Shown here one piece after another: positions 36,282 to 44,610 of a stretch of DNA of 64,000 bases. Position numbers and translations under genes: made by a program. The stretch lies in NCBI GenBank assembly GCA_938048185.1, contig CALIVT010000013.1, positions 1-64,000 on the forward strand. Direction: 5' to 3'. How positions within the stretch are numbered: position 1 is the first letter of the stretch; the number at the start of each line of letters is the position of its first letter. Below the pieces are notes generated by a model that searched no databases, was not told the origin of the DNA, and saw only the letters and a program-made list of their open reading frames with translations. The stretch is from an uncultured Arenicella sp. Its GTDB lineage: Bacteria; Pseudomonadota; Gammaproteobacteria; Arenicellales; Arenicellaceae.

Positions 36282-38267
36282 TCAAAGATGAATAAGTTCA
36301 CCCTCTTTGCGATGTTCTAATTGTGGGAATACGCCCTCATCGGTGATACGTAAATGTTTGCTGTAATATTTGTCGACAAACCCTTTACACTTCCAACGGC
36401 TTTGCAAGGCTTCAAGTTCAGTGAAATAACGTTCGATGTGCTGCTCAGACATGTCGTCACCTCGGCTAACCGATTCGTGGTGAAACAGCCGTGCCTCGGG
36501 CGTCCAAATTATCTCGCGACCGAGTGCTTCAACCTTAAGGCAGTAGTCAATATCGTTATACGCGACCTTGAAATTCTCTTCATCAAGACCGCCTATGCTT
36601 TCAAATAAGGCCCTGGGAGTCAGCAAACAAGCGGCGGTAACCGCCATCATGTTTTGAGTTGCTAGACAGCGTAATTGATAACCCGGCGCGTCACCCTCTT
36701 CCAAGCGGTGAATATGACCCGCCGCGTTGCCCATGCCAATGGTTACCCCAGCATGTTGAACCTTGCCGTTACCAAATAAAAGTTTGGCTCCAACGATGCC
36801 AACCGACGGCTGTACCGCCCAGACCATCATCTGGGTTAACCAATCGCCATCTATTACTTCAATATCATTGTTAATCAGGCCAATATAATCTGACGAACCG
36901 GTGGACGCGGCAAAGTTATTAATGGCGGAGTAGTTAAATTCACCCGGATATTCAACAATCGATACTCGGTCATCGTGTTTGAGTTCAGCAAAATACGCGT
37001 GCGTCTCAGCAAGCTCACTGCCATTATCAACAATAATGATTTTATAATGCTTATAACTGGTTTTCGTCAGAATACTATCAACACACGGTTTGAGTACTGC
37101 GAGGCCATCACGTGTGGGAATGACTAGATCGATCGAGGGATGATCTTGCCAAGCCTCATTCGCGACGAGAGCATTGTAATTGGTGCGACGTTGCCACGCG
37201 ATATTTGGCCAAGCTGAGTCAGCGTTGCTTGGTTCAGGCGTCGTGAGCCCTTCTTTGCGACTGGAATTAAATAGGGCTTCGCTCACCCCGAGCACCGACG
37301 ACGTCGACTCAAACGCTTGCAAGGCAATACGATACTTAAGCTCGTCCGTCATTAGTTCTTGAGTGTTATGCCCACTCACCGACTCCACCGAGAACACCAC
37401 CGCAAAACCGATATAGTTAAAACAATGAAGGTACGCGTGACTTGGTTGTGGTTTAAATACCGGCTCTAGGCCGCTAATCGGCTTGTTTTCAGTTAATTGG
37501 TAATCGTGATCGGTGTAAACCAAAGAAGGTCGCACCGCCGTTTTCTTGATGGCTCGTTTGAGCATAAGAATAGCGGGCGCTCGTAATTTTTCCGTTGCAT
37601 TTAGCGGAATTAGATAGTCGATATTGCTCGGCACTGGCTCGCCCGCCATTAGTATGGCATCTGGCGCGACTAACAAGTCGCTTAGGTCTTGGCGCTGCCC
37701 CTCATGCTCGATAATCACGGCAATGGTAACCCCATGACCAAGCCACGCTAACTGCTTGCCAAACCCGTGAAACTTCTGCCAGCCATCAATCTGCTCCAAA
37801 TACGCATCTCCACCACGCGCGGGAGCGTAAAAATGCAGCAAGTTACTCGACAACTCAATGTTGTCTTGAAATTGCATCAAAAGCATTTTAAACACGACTT
37901 TGATGCTAAAAAAATCACGTAAATATCGGGCGCAAATAAGTAGCACGCGTGCACGGCCCTCTAAGGTCGAGACTCGAGCCAACCGCTCGAACTCTATGGA
38001 TTTGCTATGAGCACTTAACTCACCATCTACTAGGTAAACCAGCATGCGGTTACGGCCTGCATGACTACCGACCAATACCCGTTCTTGGGACTTACCGTTT
38101 GCCTTGTGAATAATTAGGCGAGGAATATGGTCGAGACTGCCCTGAAGTAAAAATTCAGTGACGTACCAACCTTTATAAATCTTGGGTCTAGGCGTACTAA
38201 AATCGATAATGCGCCAAGTAGACTCAAGCTTATTATTAAGCTTAATCAATTGCTTACGAATATTCAT
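36282..38267 (-). CDS. Tandem GT2 glycosyltransferase with degenerate first module
   Basis: At 661 residues this is larger than its neighbours. The C-terminal 300 residues form an intact GT2 domain: IDLVIPTRDGLAVLKPC, IIVDNGSEL, LINNDIEVIDGDWL, and KVAYNDIDYCLKVEALGRE. The middle region (LVYTDHDYQLTENKPISG followed by FKPQPSHAYLHCFNYIGF) matches the second half of the first GT2 module in tandem-module rhamnan-type transferases (usual form YSDEDKLD...FKPDWSPD...NYIGH). The first half of that module and its substrate motif are not recognisable, so the N-terminal module is likely inactive or truncated. A 130-bp gap separates this gene from the downstream GT2 gene. Confidence 0.85.
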   Translation of the reverse strand: MNIRKQLIKLNNKLESTWRIIDFSTPRPKIYKGWYVTEFLLQGSLDHIPRLIIHKANGKSQERVLVGSHAGRNRMLVYLVDGELSAHSKSIEFERLARVSTLEGRARVLLICARYLRDFFSIKVVFKMLLMQFQDNIELSSNLLHFYAPARGGDAYLEQIDGWQKFHGFGKQLAWLGHGVTIAVIIEHEGQRQDLSDLLVAPDAILMAGEPVPSNIDYLIPLNATEKLRAPAILMLKRAIKKTAVRPSLVYTDHDYQLTENKPISGLEPVFKPQPSHAYLHCFNYIGFAVVFSVESVSGHNTQELMTDELKYRIALQAFESTSSVLGVSEALFNSSRKEGLTTPEPSNADSAWPNIAWQRRTNYNALVANEAWQDHPSIDLVIPTRDGLAVLKPCVDSILTKTSYKHYKIIIVDNGSELAETHAYFAELKHDDRVSIVEYPGEFNYSAINNFAASTGSSDYIGLINNDIEVIDGDWLTQMMVWAVQPSVGIVGAKLLFGNGKVQHAGVTIGMGNAAGHIHRLEEGDAPGYQLRCLATQNMMAVTAACLLTPRALFESIGGLDEENFKVAYNDIDYCLKVEALGREIIWTPEARLFHHESVSRGDDMSEQHIERYFTELEALQSRWKCKGFVDKYYSKHLRITDEGVFPQLEHRKEGELIHL

Positions 38268-38300
38268 TAACGTGCTCTAGTATGAATGCTTAAAGCACTT

Positions 38301-39533
38301 TTAGATGGTTGTCTTGCCAAACAGCCGACGTATACCGTTGAGAAACCGCCAACCGATTGAACCACTCATTAGATCAACTTTAGCCTGCAAATTACCCGCG
38401 TGCGATTGCAGCTGCACGATCTCGGCGTTTAAATGTCGCTGAACTTTGCCGGGGATTTTTACTTCTAGAACGGGGCTGGGTGTCGCCCTAGGATTAACCA
38501 CATCAAGGTATTTCAAGGGCTCTGCACGATAGGACGCAATACTAAAATCACACAGAGTATCGATAGACTCGGGCCGGTCTGACAATACAATTAGAAATGA
38601 GTTTGCGTGTTGCGCCAGGCTGCCAGATTGAGCTAAGCCTTGCCATATATAATGCTCGTGGTCGCCAAGCTCAAATGCACTTAAATAGTCACGTGACTGA
38701 ATTCCTTTCGCGCCCTCGCTGAGTTCGTGAATCGCGCTTTCGTTAACGACCATAGTTGGCACTTTATAGTCAGGAAACGGATACAAAAACTGAGTATGGT
38801 TAAAAGCGTGCGTGTGCCCTAACCATTCTTCACGGCTATAAGTACGGATTCCAGTAGACGCAGGGTAATGATCAATGCCGACGAATGGGACCCCATAATG
38901 ATCTTCGCTTGCGCCAAGCAAGTACTTGAGTCCCAGGCGATTTTCGATCGCAATAACCACGCAGCCCTCGTGCGTCACCGCATTTTTGCCGAGGGCAAGT
39001 AAATCACGCAACGCTTCTTCGTCGCTTTCTCGCTCGGAAAAACGGCCTGCGTATTCAGTGACGCCAACAAACAACACCAAGTCGTAATAGTTCTCAGGAA
39101 ACTTTATCTCATTAAAGTTCGCTGTTGAGACCGTCACATTGGGTAGATCACGACAACGCAATGCAGCAAGGCCTGCACGAGTAGAGCTGCCTTCGACCGC
39201 GTCAATTTGTAAATTAGTTTGTTCGCCAAGGTAACGCGTAATCGCTCCGCAGCCACAGCCCAACTCAAGCACGCGCACCACGCCGTCGAGATTTAGCGGG
39301 CGCAGTAGGTTTGCTCGGGTGCTCGATAAGTGATATTCAGTAGGCCAATCAGAAATGGCTTCTTGCAGCTCGGCTGAGGTAGAAGACAGATCTGTTACAG
39401 TACTGAGCACTTTATAGAGCTGCGCCTCGGATTCTTCGCCATCCGAATAGTTAAACTCACGTTCAGCACTGCCTGCTTGATATACGCCGTCAATGCCTTG
39501 CGAAAAACCGTTTAACTCAATCAAATCATTCAT
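38301..39533 (-). CDS. SAM methyltransferase with C-terminal coiled coil, possible glycan chain terminator
   Basis: The 410-residue protein has a SAM-binding motif VLELGCGCGAITRYLGE near residue 88, then VEGSSTRAGLAA and FVGVTEYAGRFSE. After the methyltransferase domain, the last 50 residues (VQRHLNAEIVQLQSHAGNLQAKVD) look like a short coiled coil and end in a basic amphipathic stretch. It lies directly after wzt, whose product has an extended C-terminal domain that reads chain ends in ABC-dependent systems. A chain-capping role like that of WbdD is attractive, but WbdD has a kinase domain that is missing here. Confidence 0.8.
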   Translation of the reverse strand: MNDLIELNGFSQGIDGVYQAGSAEREFNYSDGEESEAQLYKVLSTVTDLSSTSAELQEAISDWPTEYHLSSTRANLLRPLNLDGVVRVLELGCGCGAITRYLGEQTNLQIDAVEGSSTRAGLAALRCRDLPNVTVSTANFNEIKFPENYYDLVLFVGVTEYAGRFSERESDEEALRDLLALGKNAVTHEGCVVIAIENRLGLKYLLGASEDHYGVPFVGIDHYPASTGIRTYSREEWLGHTHAFNHTQFLYPFPDYKVPTMVVNESAIHELSEGAKGIQSRDYLSAFELGDHEHYIWQGLAQSGSLAQHANSFLIVLSDRPESIDTLCDFSIASYRAEPLKYLDVVNPRATPSPVLEVKIPGKVQRHLNAEIVQLQSHAGNLQAKVDLMSGSIGWRFLNGIRRLFGKTTI

Positions 39534-39557
39534 GATGCTTACCTAAGCGCCGTCAAA

Positions 39558-40859
39558 TTAAACATCGGAATCGTCCGCAACCAAACTCATTTTCGCATCT
39601 AACGCAGCATAGCCAAACGCTTCTGAGGTTTGACCAATATGTAAATGAATCAGGTCATAACGACGATCAACGGGAATCGCGTCCTTACTCTCGTGGTCTT
39701 GCGCGACGCCAAGCGAGACAAAATAATCGCCGGCAAGTAAGTTAAGCGTAAGCTCATACTCCACTGACACTAAGTCCCCCGCGTTTTGTGTGGTCGGTAG
39801 GCTACCCACCAAGCGAGAGTTAGTGCCGTACACCGCATTCCCATCGTTGGTTTTTACAGTAATACCGTAAATAATATCGTCAACATCATGTTCAAAAAGC
39901 ACCGACATTCGAATGCGCAAATTATCGCCGCGGTGTACCAGTCCAGAGGTTTGCGCCCCATTTTGTAATACCTCATAGTGACAAATCTTAGCGCGTCCAT
40001 CGCCCCAGCGTTCTTCATTAGAATTATAAGTCGGGTGGCGCAGGCAATTGTCTTGTGTCGGGTCGAAGTCAACGTTGTAGTCTTCGGGGACTATCACAAC
40101 GGGTTTACTAACCGTAACGTCAGACGCGAACATCATTTCCAAATAGGCTTGTACTACTTGCTTTGGACTACCGGTGAGCTTCAACTCTCCGTCGTCTAAC
40201 ATAATCGCACGGTCACAATATTTTAAAACACTGTCGGTCGAGTGAGTCACAAATAGAATTGACACGCCCTGCTCCTTCAACTGATCTAGGCGTCGAAAAC
40301 ACTTTCGCTGGAAACGCACATCGCCCACCGCTAAGGCCTCGTCGACGATCAAGATGTCTGGGTTCATGTTAATCGCAACGGCAAACGCCAAACGCACAAA
40401 CATGCCGCTAGAGTAGGTTTTAACGGGCCGCTGCAAAAAATCGCCTAAGCCACAAAATTCAACAATATCGGGCAGCTTTTGATGAAACTCTTCGCGCGTC
40501 AAGCCCATAATAGACGCGTTGAGACGTGCGTTTTCCATACCCGTGAACTCAGGGTTAAACCCAGCGCCCAGCTCGAGCAAGGCGGAAATACGCCCGTCGG
40601 TTTTACACTCACCGTCAGTGGCTTGCAGAATGCCTGTGATGATCTGCAATAAGGTCGACTTACCAGACCCATTTTTACCAACAATACCGACCGTCTCGCC
40701 TTTATTAACGGTAAGGTCAATGCCTTTAAGGGCCCAGAATTCTTGATAAAATTGCTTCTTAGTGGCAAAACTTTGCCATAAGCGATGGATTGGCTTTTGG
40801 TAACTTTGGTAACACTTGGTGATACCTTCTACTTCGATAACTGGCGTGCTAGATGACAT
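39558..40859 (-). CDS. wzt: ABC transporter ATPase Wzt with extended C-terminal glycan-binding domain
   Basis: The N-terminal 240 residues form an ABC ATPase: Walker A GIVGKNGSGKSTLL, LLELGAGFNPEFTGMEN (typical of polysaccharide exporters), the signature TYSSGMFVRLAF and Walker B ILIVDEALAVGD. The extra C-terminal domain (about residues 270-433) is the beta-sandwich Wzt_C type that recognises the non-reducing end of finished chains. I use the ATG at 40859, which overlaps the wzm stop. GTG at 40874 would add five residues. Presence of an extended Wzt means the exported glycan is probably end-modified. Confidence 0.92.
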   Translation of the reverse strand: MSSSTPVIEVEGITKCYQSYQKPIHRLWQSFATKKQFYQEFWALKGIDLTVNKGETVGIVGKNGSGKSTLLQIITGILQATDGECKTDGRISALLELGAGFNPEFTGMENARLNASIMGLTREEFHQKLPDIVEFCGLGDFLQRPVKTYSSGMFVRLAFAVAINMNPDILIVDEALAVGDVRFQRKCFRRLDQLKEQGVSILFVTHSTDSVLKYCDRAIMLDDGELKLTGSPKQVVQAYLEMMFASDVTVSKPVVIVPEDYNVDFDPTQDNCLRHPTYNSNEERWGDGRAKICHYEVLQNGAQTSGLVHRGDNLRIRMSVLFEHDVDDIIYGITVKTNDGNAVYGTNSRLVGSLPTTQNAGDLVSVEYELTLNLLAGDYFVSLGVAQDHESKDAIPVDRRYDLIHLHIGQTSEAFGYAALDAKMSLVADDSDV

Positions 40860-41640
40860 CGGCAAACCCATCACGTGTGCGCTTAAAAAACCACACTCCT
40901 AGAAAGAACATCGCGAACGCGCAAACAGTGTAAATACCTAGTTGCTCCCAATTTGGCATCTGCCCAAACAAAATGACTGCGCGCAGCTGCTCAACAATGA
41001 TGGTTAATGGGTTCAACCATAAAACATAGGGCTGCAGTTCAATGGGCAGGCGGTCAAACGGAAACAGGATCGAGCACAAGAACATCAATACGGTCATTAA
41101 CACGCCGACAACTTGACCTAAATCTCTAACGTAAACGCCCAACACCGAGACAAACCACGAAGCACCCAACAAAAAGACGATAAACGGAAAAAGCACCACC
41201 GGCACTAGCAGCAACGTCCACTCTAGCGCATTACCGCTAATGATATAGATTACCAATAGAATCAACATGCCCAACAGCATATGAAACAACGCGTTGGCTA
41301 GGCTTACTAAGCTCAGAATCTCTAGTGGAAACACCACTTTTTTGACGTATTGAGAGTTGCCTGTAATTAAGCCGACGGCGCCAATCATCACCTCGGCTAA
41401 TAATCCATGACACAGCAGTCCGGTAAAGAGGATCAAGCCAAAATCAATGTTATCTTGCCCTTCTACCCCCCACTTGACCCTCATCACCATGCCAAAGACG
41501 AAGGTGTAGACCAAGAGCATGAGTACAGGGTAGAAAAAAGCCCATAGAAAGCCGAGCTGAGAGCCGCGATAACGTTGTTGAATATCGCGTTTAAGCATCT
41601 GTAAAAACAAATACTTATGATTTAGTAAACCTAAAAGCAT
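40849..41640 (-). CDS. wzm: ABC-2 type polysaccharide export permease Wzm
   Basis: The 263-residue membrane protein begins MLLGLLNHKYLFLQMLKRDIQQRYRGSQLG, with the amphipathic N-terminal helix and RYRGS motif of Wzm/KpsM-like permeases. About six membrane helices follow. The partner Wzt gene overlaps its end by about 10 bp, so they are translated together. With it, lipid-linked glycan is moved across the inner membrane. The locus has no Wzx flippase or Wzy polymerase, which supports ABC-dependent export. Confidence 0.92.
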   Translation of the reverse strand: MLLGLLNHKYLFLQMLKRDIQQRYRGSQLGFLWAFFYPVLMLLVYTFVFGMVMRVKWGVEGQDNIDFGLILFTGLLCHGLLAEVMIGAVGLITGNSQYVKKVVFPLEILSLVSLANALFHMLLGMLILLVIYIISGNALEWTLLLVPVVLFPFIVFLLGASWFVSVLGVYVRDLGQVVGVLMTVLMFLCSILFPFDRLPIELQPYVLWLNPLTIIVEQLRAVILFGQMPNWEQLGIYTVCAFAMFFLGVWFFKRTRDGFADVI

Positions 41641-41645
41641 ATCAA

Positions 41646-42536
41646 CTAGTCGATGCCGAGGAATTGATGCTTGTTTTCCAAAATCATTTTAAGGTACGCC
41701 CCGTAGCCGCTCTTCCCGTATTGGTGGGCCGCGTTTTCCAGCATTTCTTCATTGATATACCCTTTTCGGTACGCAATTTCCTCTAAACAAGCCACCTTCA
41801 AGCCTTGTCGGCTTTCAATAGTCTCAATAAACATCGACGCCTGCAAAAGCGACTCATGAGTGCCCATATCTAGCCATGCTAAGCCACGGCCGAAAACCTG
41901 TACCGACAGCTCACCCCATTCAAGGTATTGCTTATTGACGTCAGTGATCTCAAGTTCGCCGCGCGGCGATGGTTGAATATTTTTAGCAACATCGACCACG
42001 CGATTATCGTAAAAATACAAACCGGTGACCGCATAATTTGATTTAGCTTGCGCGGGCTTTTCTTCTAAGCTCAAGGCATTCCATTCTGGGTCAAACTCAA
42101 CCACGCCGTAGCGCTCAGGGTCGTGCACTGGATACGCAAACACGGTAGCGCCTTTCTTTTGCTCGCCAGCTTGCGCCAAGTCTTTACTTAAATCGGCGCC
42201 ATGAAACACGTTGTCGCCTAACACTAAGGCGCAGTCATCTTTGCCAATAAATTCCGAGCCGATAATAAAGGCTTGCGCTAGACCGTCGGGCGATGGCTGA
42301 ACCGCATAAGAAATATTAATGCCCCATTGCGAGCCGTCGCGCATAAGTTGCTGAAAACGCGGAGTATCTTGCGGGGTCGAAATGATCAAGATATCTCGAA
42401 TTCCAGCCAACATTAATGACGACAACGGGTAGTAAATCATCGGCTTGTCGTACACCGGCAGCAGCTGCTTTGATACCGCTTGAGTAACTGGGTGCAGCCG
42501 AGTGCCCGAACCGCCCGCTAATACAATGCCTCTCAT
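41646..42536 (-). CDS. rfbA: Glucose-1-phosphate thymidylyltransferase RmlA
   Basis: The 296-residue protein matches RmlA/RfbA closely: [18 protein letters not shown] (nucleotide loop GxGTR), [30 protein letters not shown], and [21 protein letters not shown]. It makes dTDP-glucose from glucose-1-phosphate and dTTP. rfbB lies 42 bp upstream on the same strand and wzm 5 bp downstream, so it belongs to the same long transcript. The product feeds RmlB, but the later steps of dTDP-L-rhamnose synthesis are not encoded in the window. Confidence 0.96.
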   Translation of the reverse strand: MRGIVLAGGSGTRLHPVTQAVSKQLLPVYDKPMIYYPLSSLMLAGIRDILIISTPQDTPRFQQLMRDGSQWGINISYAVQPSPDGLAQAFIIGSEFIGKDDCALVLGDNVFHGADLSKDLAQAGEQKKGATVFAYPVHDPERYGVVEFDPEWNALSLEEKPAQAKSNYAVTGLYFYDNRVVDVAKNIQPSPRGELEITDVNKQYLEWGELSVQVFGRGLAWLDMGTHESLLQASMFIETIESRQGLKVACLEEIAYRKGYINEEMLENAAHQYGKSGYGAYLKMILENKHQFLGID

Positions 42537-42578
42537 GTTGTTCTCCTAAACTGTTATTTCTAAGTTACTGTGCACTAG

Positions 42579-43634
42579 TTATTCAGTGCCCAACCGGTCA
42601 CCGCTGTAATCGCCGGACACCTTGGCGATCCACTCCGAATTAGCGAGATACCATTCAACCGTTTTGCGAATACCCGTTTCAAAGGTTTCTTCCGGCGTCC
42701 AGCCAAGCTCGCGCTCGATTTTGGTGGCATCAATCGCATAGCGACGGTCGTGCCCTGGCCTATCCGCCACAAAGGTAATTTGATCGGCATAAGGCTTACC
42801 ATCAGCGCGAGGGGTAATATCATCTAAGATCGAACACATTGTTTGTACTACTTCAATATTCGTCTTCTCGTTGTGCCCACCAACGTTATAGACCTGACCG
42901 TTTTGTCCTTCGGTCACGATGCGCCACAAGGCTTTGACGTGATCATCCACAAACAGCCAATCGCGAATATTGTCGCCCTTACCGTAAATTGGCAATGGCT
43001 CACCTGCCACCGCTTTTTGAATAATCAACGGCACCAGTTTTTCAGGGAATTGGAATGGCCCATAATTGTTAGAGCAATTAGACACCACAACCGGTAACTT
43101 ATACGTTTTGTTCCACGCTCGTACCAAGTGGTCAGAGCTGGCTTTACTGGCGGAATACGGTGAATTAGGTTTGTAGCGCGTGGTCTCGGTAAAAAGCCCG
43201 GTCTCGCCCAAGCTGCCGTAAACCTCGTCAGTCGATATATGGTGAAACTTAAACGCTTCTTTTTTCGCGCCGGCTAATCCCTCGTAATATTCGCGTGCAA
43301 TTTGCAATAAATTATAGGTGCCTACGATATTGGTTTGAATAAACTCGCCGGGGCCGTCAATTGAGCGATCGACGTGTGATTCGGCCGCCAAGTGCATGAT
43401 GTAGTCGGGTTGATATCGCTCGACCAAGTTACGCATCGCATCAGCGTCAACGATATCACTTTGGTGGAAATGGTGCCGCTCACTCGCGTCGGCTCCACCC
43501 AATGAATGCAAGCTACCTGCGTAGGTCAGTTTGTCGACGTTAACCACCGTGGTGTCGGTCTGATCAATCAAATACCTGACGAGTGCTGAGCCAATAAAGC
43601 CCGCGCCGCCGGTTAACAATACAGTTTTACTCAT
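42579..43634 (-). CDS. rfbB: dTDP-glucose 4,6-dehydratase RmlB
   Basis: A 351-residue extended [18 protein letters not shown] (NAD loop), [28 protein letters not shown] with the catalytic Asp-Glu, and [16 protein letters not shown] with the YxxxK pair. It converts dTDP-glucose to dTDP-4-keto-6-deoxyglucose. The gene starts 55 bp downstream of the wHTH regulator gene and is the first enzyme gene of the locus. No RmlC epimerase or RmlD reductase follows, so the final dTDP sugar may be something other than rhamnose, or those genes lie elsewhere. Confidence 0.96.
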   Translation of the reverse strand: MSKTVLLTGGAGFIGSALVRYLIDQTDTTVVNVDKLTYAGSLHSLGGADASERHHFHQSDIVDADAMRNLVERYQPDYIMHLAAESHVDRSIDGPGEFIQTNIVGTYNLLQIAREYYEGLAGAKKEAFKFHHISTDEVYGSLGETGLFTETTRYKPNSPYSASKASSDHLVRAWNKTYKLPVVVSNCSNNYGPFQFPEKLVPLIIQKAVAGEPLPIYGKGDNIRDWLFVDDHVKALWRIVTEGQNGQVYNVGGHNEKTNIEVVQTMCSILDDITPRADGKPYADQITFVADRPGHDRRYAIDATKIERELGWTPEETFETGIRKTVEWYLANSEWIAKVSGDYSGDRLGTE

Positions 43635-43689
43635 GTGTGTTTCCGCGCTGATCTGCTGTGTGTTTTTGTTGTGCGTTGAAAGTTCATAG

Positions 43690-44388
43690 TCAAGTGTCGT
43701 GGTCTAGCCTATTACGGTAATTCATAGTTAATAACATATCAGGCACCACAACGAGTTCTTCACCATAGCGCTGGCGCAGCTCCGTGATTAACTCACCGGT
43801 TTGCTCCATCGCCGATATGACGATTACGTCAAACTTTAAAGCCGCGCATTCTACTGGTTTCGAGTACACGGGTACACCAAAAAACTCATCTCGTTCGCTG
43901 GCAGGCTGGTAGACACCCACTACCCGCGCATCGCTTTGTAAAGAACGCATTAACGCAATCTCAGTTAAGTCGGATAAACCGGCCAGTAATATGGATGCTT
44001 TACCATTTTCTGCGCAGCTTTCGAAGACAGCCGAATATTCATCGCCCGCCTGCCTGAACAGTGCTAAGGAGGTACTGAAAAACTCGGCGGTCAAACGCGC
44101 TTTTTCACTAAAACCATTTGGCGTTAAATAGTAAAGGTAGCGATTCGCGGGCGCGGTGGTGATTTTTATCCAGCCCTTTTTCACGCACCGTTTCAGATAA
44201 GAGTTCGCTAAGCCCAATGCCACCCCCATCTCCTGTGCGAGATGCCGCTGACTGATATCGTCCTTTTGCTCAATGGCTTGCAACAACTCCAACGTAAGCT
44301 GGCTCTGCTTGTCATTAACCGACTGACCGGATGCTCTTTTCATAGAGTCTGGCTGCTCAGCGTGGCGTGTATTAGATAGAGCGTTCAT
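43690..44388 (-). CDS. Winged-helix regulator at the head of the polysaccharide locus (EPS-associated MarR-like)
   Basis: The 232-residue protein has an N-terminal wHTH of the MarR-like EPS-associated type: [41 protein letters not shown] and [22 protein letters not shown]. The C-terminal half ([47 protein letters not shown]) looks like a Rossmann-type fold with a possible nucleotide or nucleotide-sugar loop. Regulators of this family sit at the head of exopolysaccharide loci. The gene is the first of the minus-strand block and is divergent from the PHP-GT4 gene, sharing a 222-bp control region with it. Confidence 0.83.
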   Translation of the reverse strand: MNALSNTRHAEQPDSMKRASGQSVNDKQSQLTLELLQAIEQKDDISQRHLAQEMGVALGLANSYLKRCVKKGWIKITTAPANRYLYYLTPNGFSEKARLTAEFFSTSLALFRQAGDEYSAVFESCAENGKASILLAGLSDLTEIALMRSLQSDARVVGVYQPASERDEFFGVPVYSKPVECAALKFDVIVISAMEQTGELITELRQRYGEELVVVPDMLLTMNYRNRLDHDT

Positions 44389-44457
44389 AGCGTGAACACT
44401 ATAGAGACTTAACTATTACCAGTCAAAAATATTTAACGCTTACACCGGCCAAGAACG

Positions 44458-44497
44458 CTGTCACAAAAGCGTCATAGACTCGTCTTCATTTAGTCAC
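44458..44497 (+). promoter_or_regulatory. Candidate PhoB box array: four 7-bp units at 11-bp spacing
   Basis: The units are CTGTCAC (44458), GCGTCAT (44469), TCGTCTT (44480) and TAGTCAC (44491), each followed by a 4-bp spacer (AAAA, AGAC, CATT). The known PhoB repeat is CTGTCAT with an 11-bp period. Matches to it are 6, 5, 4 and 4 of 7, and all four units keep GTC at positions 3-5. The first pair with its AAAA spacer is the strongest. The array reads in the direction of the PHP-GT4 gene, whose ATG lies 113 bp downstream. It is also 70 bp from the divergent regulator gene. A TAAATAT follows at 44500 as a possible -10 region. Confidence 0.6.
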
Positions 44498-44610
44498 AGT
44501 AAATATCTACGCTTGCACGCTCTAACGCTCGAAAACCGTAATATTTGCGACAGCAATAAAGAACCGGCATCAGCCATCCGAATTCAAACCTACTCAAAAC
44601 AGATCAAGTC

